From NCBI GenBank assembly GCA_904420255.1, contig CAJFUT010000218.1:1-9447 (forward strand): a DNA stretch of 9,447 bases, read 5' to 3'. The position numbers and the translations under genes were made by a program. Positions 1 to 5,791 of the stretch are shown here, one piece after another. How positions within the stretch are numbered: the first letter of the stretch is position 1; each line of letters starts with the position of its first letter. The notes below the pieces were generated by a model, which searched no databases, had not been told where the DNA came from, and saw only the letters and a list, made by a program, of their open reading frames with translations. The DNA is from an uncultured Angelakisella sp. (GTDB taxonomy: Bacteria; Bacillota; Clostridia; Oscillospirales; Ruminococcaceae).

Positions 1-641
1 CCCCGGCCCCGGAAAGGACGGCCCCCCGGAAAGAACCGCCGGAAGGGCAGGAGGCCAAGCCTCTGGGCCCCCTGCGCCTGGTGGGGGAGGTGTTCCACAC
101 CTACATCCTGGCGGAAAACGGCGAGGAGCTGTTCCTCATCGACAAGCACGCCGCCCATGAGCGGCTGCTCTTTGAAAAGCTCCGGGCGGAGCAGGCGGCG
201 GGGGAGCCCTCCCGCCAGCTGCTCCTGACCCCCATGCGCCTCTCCCTCCCCAAGGACCGCTACGACGCCCTGATCCAGAACCCGGATAAAACCGCCGCCT
301 GCGGCTTCGCCCTGGAGGACTTTGGGGACGGCTCGGTGCTGGTGCGGGAGATCCCCTCCATCCTGGGGCTGGACCAGGTGGAGGACTCGGTGCTGGAGAT
401 GGCGGAGCTGCTGCTGCGCAGCCACACCCGGCTGAACCTGGATTTTTACGACGAGCTTTATCATTCCATAGCCTGCAAGGCAGCTGTAAAGGGTGGGAGC
501 TTTTCAGGGTCGGAGGAGCAGCAGAAGCTGCTGGACCGGCTGGCGGCCAACCCTGCCGTCCGCAACTGCCCCCACGGCAGGCCGGTGATGATCGCCATGA
601 CCAAGGGCGAGCTGGAAAGGATGTTCGGCCGGACTGTCTGA
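1..641 (+). CDS. mutL: DNA mismatch repair endonuclease MutL, C-terminal part (5' end outside window)
   Basis: This is the C-terminal third of MutL, which links MutS mismatch recognition to strand incision. The reading frame is open to the left edge (first full codon at 3), so the GTG at 81 is an internal valine, not a start. The first ~25 visible codons are Pro/Glu-rich and look like the end of the inter-domain linker. The dimerisation/endonuclease domain follows. It contains DKHAAHERLLFE (141-176), matching the metal-binding endonuclease motif DQHAxxExxxxE with Lys for Gln. It also has QLLLTP (216-233), which fits the beta-clamp-binding pattern QxxLxP, then ACK (471-479) and CPHGRP (567-584). 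These motifs mark the nicking type of MutL found in bacteria without MutH; the clamp-motif role is inferred from the B. subtilis protein. The gene ends at TGA 639-641, 32 bp before miaA. The ATPase domain lies outside the window. Confidence 0.97.
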   Translation, partial: PAPERTAPRKEPPEGQEAKPLGPLRLVGEVFHTYILAENGEELFLIDKHAAHERLLFEKLRAEQAAGEPSRQLLLTPMRLSLPKDRYDALIQNPDKTAACGFALEDFGDGSVLVREIPSILGLDQVEDSVLEMAELLLRSHTRLNLDFYDELYHSIACKAAVKGGSFSGSEEQQKLLDRLAANPAVRNCPHGRPVMIAMTKGELERMFGRTV

Positions 642-673
642 CCCGGCCCCGGAAGAGGAAGGAGGAAAGGACC

Positions 674-1648
674 ATGGAGGAAAAGCAGCCCCTTCTGGCG
701 GTGGTGGGACCCACCGCTTCGGGGAAAACCAGCCTTTCCATCCGCCTGGCCCGCCTTCTGGACGGGGAGATTATTTCCGCCGACTCGATGCAGATGTACC
801 GGGGAATGGACATCGGCACCGCCAAGCCCACCCGGGAGGAGATGGCGGGGATCCCCCACCACCTTATCGACATCCTGGAGGTGGACGAAACCTTCTCGGT
901 GGCGGATTACGCCGCCCGGGTCCGCCCCCTGATCCGGGAAATCGGCGGGCGTGGGAGGCTCCCCATCCTGGTGGGGGGCACGGGGCTGTATGTCAGCGCC
1001 ATCACCGACCACATCCAGTTTTCCCCCATGCCTTCCGACCCGGCCCTCCGGGAAGAGCTCCGGAAAAAGGCGGAGAAGGAGGGAAACGGGGCGGTGTTCG
1101 CCCTGCTCCGGGAATGCGACCCGGAAACCGCCGCCACCCTTCACGAAAACAACCTGGGCCGGGTGATCCGGGCCATTGAGGTCTACCGCCTCACCGGCGT
1201 CACCATGGCGGAGCAGGTCCGGCGCTCCCGGCAGGTGCCGCCGCCATACCGCGCCTGCATCCTGGGGCTCACCTTCCGGGACAGGCAGAAGCTTTACCAC
1301 CGCATCAACCTCCGGGTGGACAAAATGCTGGAGGCGGGGCTGGTGGAGGAAGCCCGCCGGGTCCTGGAGCGGGGCCCCTCTCATACCGCCGCCCAGGCCA
1401 TCGGCTACAAGGAGCTGCGGGGATACCTGGAGGGGCGGGAATCCCTGGAGGAGGCGGCGGGCCGCCTGAAGCAGGAGAGCCGCAATTACGCCAAGCGCCA
1501 GCTCACCTGGTTCCGCCGCAACCCCGCCATCCAGTGGCTGGAGGTGGATTCCCTCGGGAGCGAGGACGCCCTTTTGGCGGCGGCCCTGGAACGGGTGGAG
1601 AATACCCTTGGTCTGTTTCCCGCCGGGAAGGAGGGACAGCCCCGATGA
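674..1648 (+). CDS. miaA: tRNA dimethylallyltransferase MiaA
   Basis: MiaA transfers the dimethylallyl group of DMAPP to N6 of A37 in tRNAs reading UNN codons, the first step toward (ms2)i6A. The 324-residue product is close to the family's usual ~310. It shows the P-loop GPTASGKT (12-19), the substrate motif ADSMQMYRGMDIGTAKP (36-52), PHHLID (61-66), FSVADYA (74-80), ILVGGTGLYVSAI (98-110), NNLGRVIRAIEVYRLTG (159-175), QAIGYKEL (241-248) and NYAKRQLTWFRR (271-282). The ATG at 674 is chosen because a strong purine-rich Shine-Dalgarno (GGAAGGAGGAAAGG, 657-670) lies just before it and the P-loop falls at the expected distance. It follows mutL by 32 bp and its TGA overlaps the next start as ATGA, suggesting co-transcription and translational coupling. 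The hfq gene that often follows miaA is not here. Confidence 0.97.
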   Translation: MEEKQPLLAVVGPTASGKTSLSIRLARLLDGEIISADSMQMYRGMDIGTAKPTREEMAGIPHHLIDILEVDETFSVADYAARVRPLIREIGGRGRLPILVGGTGLYVSAITDHIQFSPMPSDPALREELRKKAEKEGNGAVFALLRECDPETAATLHENNLGRVIRAIEVYRLTGVTMAEQVRRSRQVPPPYRACILGLTFRDRQKLYHRINLRVDKMLEAGLVEEARRVLERGPSHTAAQAIGYKELRGYLEGRESLEEAAGRLKQESRNYAKRQLTWFRRNPAIQWLEVDSLGSEDALLAAALERVENTLGLFPAGKEGQPR

Positions 1649-2850
1649 ACAGTGCCGCCGCGAAAATCGCCACCGCCCTCCTGGTGCTTTTCATTCTGCT
1701 TTTCGCCGTTTACCAGGCTTACCGGGGCCTGCGGAACGAGTACCAAACCGAAACCGCCTATGAGTTCCAGATCGCCCGGTACTGCAACACCGAGGGCCTT
1801 CTGATCCGCACCGAGGAACCCATCGAGAAAAGCGTCCAGGGGCAGGTGCGGTACCTCTTGGAGGAGGGGGAGAAGTTCCGTTCCGATACCCCCATCGCCA
1901 GGGTGTTCCAGTCCCAGGAGGAGGCGGAGGAGGCCGCCCGGCAGGAAACGATCCGGGAGGAGCGGGACCTGCTGGAGGCCCTGGAAAAATCCACCGACAC
2001 CACCCGCACCGCCGACATCGAATCCCTCAACAAGGAAATTTCCCTCGCCCTGCGGCAGCTGACCCAGTATTCCGCGGAAAAGGACATGGAGAAGGTGGCG
2101 GACCTCCACCTGACCCTGGTGGAAAAGATCAGCCGCCAGCAGCTGGCCACCGGGCGGATCCCCGGCTTTGAGGAGCGGATCCAGGAGCTGGATTCCCAGC
2201 TCACCGGGGACGCCGGGGGAGAAAATATTTATTCCTCCCAGGTAGGATATTTTTCCCGATATGTGGACGGCTTTGAGGAACAATATACACCGCAGATGCT
2301 GGAGGAGCTGGATATCGCCGCCCTCACCGCCATTCTGGAGGAGGACTATACCAACGATCCTGACGCCTTTGGAAAAAGCGTCACCGATTTCACCTGGTAT
2401 TACGCCACCGTCATCCCCGCCGAGAGCGCGGAGTATTTTTCCGAAGGGACCCTGCTGGAGATGACCTTTATCGGCAGCAGCCAGCAGCCGGTGGAGGGGC
2501 AGGTGGTGCAGATGCGCCAGGAGGAAGGCGGCGACGCCCTGGTGGTGATCCAGAGCAACCAGATCACCTCCGACGCCGTTTCCAGGCGCACCGCCAGCGT
2601 CCGGCTCTCCTTCCGGGATTACAGCGGGCTGCGCATCTCCAAAAAGGCCCTGCGGGTGGTGGACGGCCAGCAGGGGGTCTATGTGGAGGCGGGGTACAGC
2701 GTTCAGTTCAAAAAGGTGGACATCATCTACACCGGCACCGATTATTACCTGTGCCGCACTCAGTATAACAGCACCGATCAGCTGAATCTTTTCGATAAAG
2801 TGATTGTGGAAGGGACGGATCTGTATGATGGCAAACCCCTTAGCTCCTGA
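1645..2850 (+). CDS. HlyD-like membrane-anchored adaptor protein of unknown function
   Basis: The predicted 401-residue protein has one N-terminal transmembrane helix (about 7-25, preceded by a Lys), so most of it should lie outside the membrane. The order resembles HlyD/membrane-fusion proteins: a first lipoyl-like half with the pattern TEGLLIRTEEPI (49-60) through about 90; a charged helical coiled-coil stretch (about 90-187); a second lipoyl-like half with GYFSRYVDGFE (201-211); a beta-barrel-like region (about 240-330); and a C-terminal part with SGLRISKKALRVV (327-339), GVYVEAG and VIVEGTDLYDGK (386-397). The family name comes from this architecture; no transporter partner is encoded nearby and the substrate or role is unknown. 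The ATG at 1645 is preferred over upstream in-frame starts because AAGGAGGG (1628-1635) lies 9 nt before it, it overlaps the miaA stop as ATGA, and the hydrophobic helix then sits at the N-terminus. Its position next to yggS-sepF suggests an envelope or division role (inference). Confidence 0.85.
   Translation: MNSAAAKIATALLVLFILLFAVYQAYRGLRNEYQTETAYEFQIARYCNTEGLLIRTEEPIEKSVQGQVRYLLEEGEKFRSDTPIARVFQSQEEAEEAARQETIREERDLLEALEKSTDTTRTADIESLNKEISLALRQLTQYSAEKDMEKVADLHLTLVEKISRQQLATGRIPGFEERIQELDSQLTGDAGGENIYSSQVGYFSRYVDGFEEQYTPQMLEELDIAALTAILEEDYTNDPDAFGKSVTDFTWYYATVIPAESAEYFSEGTLLEMTFIGSSQQPVEGQVVQMRQEEGGDALVVIQSNQITSDAVSRRTASVRLSFRDYSGLRISKKALRVVDGQQGVYVEAGYSVQFKKVDIIYTGTDYYLCRTQYNSTDQLNLFDKVIVEGTDLYDGKPLSS
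2808..2814 (+). promoter_or_regulatory. Ribosome binding site of yggS inside the upstream gene
   Basis: GGAAGGG ends 10 nt before ATG 2825 and 13 nt before ATG 2828, within the last codons of the HlyD-like gene. It favours 2825 as the yggS start over the in-frame TTG at 2804, which lies upstream of this site. Both ATGs are adjacent, so the choice changes the product by one residue. Confidence 0.6.
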
Positions 2851-3538
2851 GGAAATCCGGGAAAATATCGCGCTGATCCGGGACCGGCTGGAGAAAGCCG
2901 CCCGGTCCGCCGGCCGGGAGCCCGGCGAGGTGCGGCTGATGGCGGTGACCAAGACGGTCCCGCCGGAGCTGGTGAATGTGGCGGCGGAGGAGGGAATCCG
3001 CCTCTTCGGGGAAAACCGCGCCCAGGAGCTGCTGGAGAAGGCGGACAGCTACCGCTTCGGGCCGGATCAGATCCACTTCATCGGCACCCTCCAGACCAAC
3101 AAGGTGCGGCAGATCATCGACCGGGTCTGCTGCATCCAGTCGGTGAACAGCATCCACCTGGCCCGGGAGATTCAGAAGCGGGCCGCCGCCGCTGGGAAAG
3201 CCATGGATGTTCTGGTGGAGGTAAACATCGGGGAGGAGAGCTCCAAAACCGGGGCGGACCAGAAGCAAATCCTGGAAATTCTGGAAGAAGTATCCGGATT
3301 TTCCAATCTCAGGGTAAAAGGGCTCATGTGCATCCCCCCTCCGGGGCAAAATCCCTTGAAAACCGAGCGTTATTTTGACCAAATGTACAAAATGTTTATT
3401 GACATAAAGCACAAAAAAATAGATAATATCAGTATGGAAACTTTATCTATGGGAATGAGCGGAGATTATGAATTGGCCGTAAAGCATGGGGCCAATTTGG
3501 TCCGAATCGGAACCGGAATTTTCGGAAAGAGAAAATAA
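2825..3538 (+). CDS. yggS: YggS/PLPBP-type pyridoxal-phosphate homeostasis protein
   Basis: This is a single-domain PLP-binding protein (237 residues; family usual about 225-235) with the alanine-racemase-type fold. The family is known to influence PLP and amino-acid/keto-acid balance, without an established catalytic activity. Visible motifs are RLMAVTKTV with the PLP-lysine at about 43, RLFGENRAQEL (59-69), IHFIGTLQTNK (83-93), VLVEVNIGEESSKTG, VKGLMCIPP, and the C-terminal phosphate-binding SMGMSGDYELAVKHGANLVRIGTGIFG segment (quoted in parts: SMGMSGDYELA and VRIGTGIFG). The start is ATG 2825 (MMANPL...), overlapping the upstream gene by 26 bp. It corresponds to ylmE of the Bacillus ylm cluster directly upstream of sepF. 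The last ~180 bp are clearly AT-richer than the rest, use rare codons such as ATA, and contain a promoter-like sequence at 3399-3427, so base choice there may be constrained by regulation of the next genes. Confidence 0.95.
   Translation: MMANPLAPEEIRENIALIRDRLEKAARSAGREPGEVRLMAVTKTVPPELVNVAAEEGIRLFGENRAQELLEKADSYRFGPDQIHFIGTLQTNKVRQIIDRVCCIQSVNSIHLAREIQKRAAAAGKAMDVLVEVNIGEESSKTGADQKQILEILEEVSGFSNLRVKGLMCIPPPGQNPLKTERYFDQMYKMFIDIKHKKIDNISMETLSMGMSGDYELAVKHGANLVRIGTGIFGKRK
3399..3427 (+). promoter_or_regulatory. Predicted sigma-A promoter inside yggS, reading toward sepF
   Basis: A perfect -35 hexamer TTGACA (3399-3404) is followed after exactly 17 nt by GATAAT (3422-3427), five of six matches to TATAAT. 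The spacer contains a seven-A run. The predicted start of transcription is near 3434, giving a leader of about 125 nt before the sepF ATG at 3559. The site lies in the AT-rich 3' end of yggS. It would allow sepF-ylmH-divIVA, and possibly ileS onward, to be expressed separately from mutL-miaA. Seen directly: both hexamers and spacing. Inferred: activity. Confidence 0.7.
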
Positions 3539-3558
3539 GGGGAAGGAGAAATTATTCC

Positions 3559-4068
3559 ATGGGCTTTATGAATAAGTTCAAGGGATTCATGGGGATCCCT
3601 GAGGACGAGTATATGGATGACGAGGACGACCTGGATTACGATAAGGACTTTGACGACGAGGAGGATGAGGAGGAATCCGGCTTTGGAGCCTCCGGCCGGC
3701 GCTCCTCCGCCTCCTCCTTCGGCGCCTCCGAGCCGGAACCCTCCAGGGAGCCTTCCCCCTCCGGCAAGGTGGTGAGCATCCACAGCAGCAGCCAATACCA
3801 GGTGGTGGTGGTGAAGCCGGAGCGTTTTGAGGACGCCAGCAGCATCGCGGACCACCTCATCGCCAAGCGGGCGGTGCTGCTGAACCTGGAGGCGGCCACC
3901 CCGGACCTGAAGCGGCGCCTGGTGGACTTCCTCAGCGGCGTCGCCTACACCAACGGCGGGCAGATCAAGCCGGTGGCCAACTCCACCTATATCATCACCC
4001 CCTGCAATGTGGGGGTGATGGGGGAAGACATGGTGGACGAGCTGGGCAGCCATGGCGTATACTTCTAA
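3559..4068 (+). CDS. sepF: Cell division protein SepF
   Basis: SepF bundles FtsZ filaments and tethers them to the membrane at the division site. The 169-residue product (B. subtilis about 152) has an amphipathic N-terminal helix, MGFMNKFKGFMGIPED, expected to bind the membrane. An extreme acidic linker follows (15-39, 19 of 25 residues Asp or Glu), then a Ser/Pro/Glu-rich spacer (40-68). The conserved globular domain (about 70-157) contains VVVVKPERFEDA (82-93), AVLLNLE (105-111), RRLVDFLSGVAYTNGG (119-134) and STYIITPCNV (142-151). The linker is longer and more acidic than in Bacillus. The ATG at 3559 has the Shine-Dalgarno GGAAGGAGAA (3541-3550) just upstream, 20 bp after yggS. The ylmH start lies inside its last codons. 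Expression is probably driven by the promoter at 3399-3427, with read-through from upstream also possible. Confidence 0.97.
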   Translation: MGFMNKFKGFMGIPEDEYMDDEDDLDYDKDFDDEEDEEESGFGASGRRSSASSFGASEPEPSREPSPSGKVVSIHSSSQYQVVVVKPERFEDASSIADHLIAKRAVLLNLEAATPDLKRRLVDFLSGVAYTNGGQIKPVANSTYIITPCNVGVMGEDMVDELGSHGVYF

Positions 4069-4804
4069 TAAAGAGGGAGAGGAGCAGATTCTCTCCCGTC
4101 TTGCTGATTTGCAGGCAAGGTGCCAGAGGACCCGGCGGCCCTGCTTCCTGGGCTTTTTGGACGAATTTCAGCAGAAGGTCTGCGCTGCCGCCCTGCGGCG
4201 GAGCCCCCTCGCCGGCCGCTTTTTCGGCGGCTATGAGGAGGCGGAGCGGGTATTCCTCGGCCTTGGCCTCCAGGAGGTGGAGGACGGGGAATTCCCCATC
4301 GTCTGCCTGGAGGCTTCTTTCCGCCCTCAGGACAACCTTACCCACCGGGATTTTCTCGGCTCCCTCATGGGCCTTGGCCTGAAGCGGGAGGCGGTGGGGG
4401 ATATCCTGATGGGGGAGGGCAGCGCCAAAATCTATCTTTCTTCCCAGGTGTCCGGGATGGTCCTTTCGGAGCTTGCCCGGGTGGGGCGGGCCGGCGTCAC
4501 CTGCCGGGAGGCTCCCCTGGGGGGCGCCGGCGTCCGGAGCTTTCAGGAGATCACCGGGTCGGTGTCCTCCCTGCGGTTGGACTGCGTCATCGCTTTCCTG
4601 GGGAACCTTTCCAGGACGGCGGCGGCCCAGGCCATCGCCGGCGGGCAGGTTTCCATCGACGGCCAGCCGGTCCTCTCCCAAAGCCGCCAGGTGGAGGAGG
4701 GGGAAAAAATCTCCATCCGGGGGACCGGGAAGTTCATCTATGATCAACAGTTGGGGCTCAGCAAGAAGAACAAGCTGCGGGTGCAGTTTCGCAAGTATAG
4801 CTAG
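4052..4804 (+). CDS. ylmH: YlmH-type S4-domain RNA-binding protein
   Basis: The 250-residue product matches the YlmH family (about 257 in B. subtilis). The N-terminal two thirds include FLGFLDEFQQ (32-41), a PLAGRFFGGYEEAERVFLGL stretch (52-71), LTHRDFLGSLMGLGLKR (96-112) and ILMGEGSAKIYL (118-129). The C-terminal S4 RNA-binding domain (about 174-240) carries LDCVIAFLGNLSRTAAAQAI (176-195), GQVSIDGQPV and KKNKLRVQFRKY at the end. In B. subtilis the protein binds the 50S subunit and acts in ribosome-associated quality control like RqcP; the same role here is inferred. The start ATG at 4052 overlaps sepF by 17 bp and has only a weak GGACGAG-like Shine-Dalgarno, so translation is likely coupled to sepF. 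No better in-frame start exists nearby. The ylmG (YggT family) gene that separates sepF and ylmH in Bacillus is missing. Confidence 0.94.
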   Translation: MAYTSNKEGEEQILSRLADLQARCQRTRRPCFLGFLDEFQQKVCAAALRRSPLAGRFFGGYEEAERVFLGLGLQEVEDGEFPIVCLEASFRPQDNLTHRDFLGSLMGLGLKREAVGDILMGEGSAKIYLSSQVSGMVLSELARVGRAGVTCREAPLGGAGVRSFQEITGSVSSLRLDCVIAFLGNLSRTAAAQAIAGGQVSIDGQPVLSQSRQVEEGEKISIRGTGKFIYDQQLGLSKKNKLRVQFRKYS

Positions 4805-4816
4805 GGGGTAAAGCGC

Positions 4817-5734
4817 ATGGTTATTCCGGATAATTTTTTTGACGTGGAATTCAACAAGGCCATGGCCTTCGGGTACAAAACCGAAGATGTGGACGAATTC
4901 GTCACCAAGGCTATTGAGATCATAAAGGGGCTCCAGGAGGAAAACCGGGAGCTGACCGAGAAAATGGAGGTCCTGGCCGCCACGGTGGAGAAATACCGGG
5001 AGGACGAGGACAGCCTGCGCTCCGCCCTCATCGGCGCCCAAAAGCTGGGGGACAGCATCCTGAAGGACTCCCGCAGCAAGGCGGAGGTGATCCTCCGGGA
5101 CGCCACCGTCAAGGCGGACCACATTGTGGAGGAGGCCCACACCCGCCTCAAGGAGGAAACCGCGGAATATGAGCGGGTCCGGGCGGAGGTCACCGCCTTC
5201 CGGGAGGGCCTGATTTCCATGTATAAGGCCCACATCGACCAGATCCGCAAGATCCCCCACAACGAAAAGCCGGCGGCAAAGCAGCAGCCCGCGGCCCCCG
5301 CCCCGGCGGCGGAGGCGGTCCAGGCTGAACAGCTTCCCGCTCCCAAGGAGGAGGAAGCCCTTCCGGTGCTGACGGTGGAGGAGGAAGCGCCCGCCGCCGT
5401 TTCGGGACACCGGACCATTGAACTGCCGCCCAAGCAGGCCCCGGCGAGGAAGAACTCCTTCCGCCTGGAGGTGGAGGATGTGGAGGAGGAGGACGACGAG
5501 CCCGAGGACGACGTCATCCTCTCCCGGTTCAGCGGGAAGGTGGGCCGCCTCATGGCCCGCCGGGAGCAGGAGGACGATTTTGACGACGAGGATGATGAGG
5601 AGGAAACCCCCATCACTTCGGGAAAAACCATCTTCAGCACCAAATTCGGCGAGATGCGCTTTGGGGAGGGCTTCAGCCTGACCGAGGACGAAAAGGGAAG
5701 CTCAGGCCGCTCCGAGCGCAGGGGCCGCCGCTGA
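4817..5734 (+). CDS. divIVA: DivIVA-family cell division/polarity protein
   Basis: DivIVA proteins are coiled-coil scaffolds that bind curved membrane at the septum and poles and recruit partners. The N-terminal lipid-binding domain (about 1-55) has FNKAMAFGYKTEDVDEFV (12-29), with Phe18 at the membrane-inserting loop; the Arg next to the loop Phe in B. subtilis is not seen here. A long coiled coil covers about 33-147. Unlike the ~164-residue B. subtilis protein, this one continues with an Ala/Pro/Glu-rich linker (150-210), acidic tracts (218-232 and 251-263), a compact segment TIFSTKFGEMRFGEGF (271-286) and a basic end (RSERRGRR). Total length is 305. The start ATG 4817 follows AGGGGG (4803-4808) and lies 12 bp after ylmH. 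Gene order ylmH-divIVA-ileS is the classical Firmicute arrangement. The extended tail is probably disordered and a partner-binding site (inference). Confidence 0.95.
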   Translation: MVIPDNFFDVEFNKAMAFGYKTEDVDEFVTKAIEIIKGLQEENRELTEKMEVLAATVEKYREDEDSLRSALIGAQKLGDSILKDSRSKAEVILRDATVKADHIVEEAHTRLKEETAEYERVRAEVTAFREGLISMYKAHIDQIRKIPHNEKPAAKQQPAAPAPAAEAVQAEQLPAPKEEEALPVLTVEEEAPAAVSGHRTIELPPKQAPARKNSFRLEVEDVEEEDDEPEDDVILSRFSGKVGRLMARREQEDDFDDEDDEEETPITSGKTIFSTKFGEMRFGEGFSLTEDEKGSSGRSERRGRR

Positions 5735-5791
5735 CCCCTTTGCCGACAGCTTGTGTTTATCAGAACTTTCATAATATAGGAGAGATTCACT
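5735..5791 (+). promoter_or_regulatory. AT-rich divIVA-ileS gap with weak promoter-like sequence
   Basis: This 57-bp gap is AT-richer than the flanking genes. It contains TTGTGT (5751-5756) and TAATAT (5772-5777) spaced 15 nt, or CATAAT (5770-5775) without a good -35, so a promoter is possible but weak. AGGAG (5778-5782) is the ileS Shine-Dalgarno, 9 nt before ATG 5792. The gap is far too short for a T-box leader and no terminator hairpin is seen. Confidence 0.3.

Noticed and set aside
1534..1644. 37-residue N-terminal extension of the HlyD-like protein
   Set aside because: The extension (Gly/Arg-rich) is entirely inside miaA. ATG 1645 has a good Shine-Dalgarno and puts the membrane helix at the N-terminus.
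1486..2952. 488-codon minus-strand frame opposite the HlyD-like gene
   Set aside because: No start context or domain pattern. It spans three real genes on the other strand and has shadow-like composition.
3375..3403. Second promoter candidate using TTGACC at 3375-3380
   Set aside because: No acceptable -10 element lies 16-18 nt downstream (ATTGAC at 3398-3403).
3995..5410. 471-codon minus-strand frame opposite ylmH and divIVA
   Set aside because: Same GC-driven shadow effect. The plus-strand genes have clear family motifs and ribosome-binding sites, and the antisense product resembles nothing.
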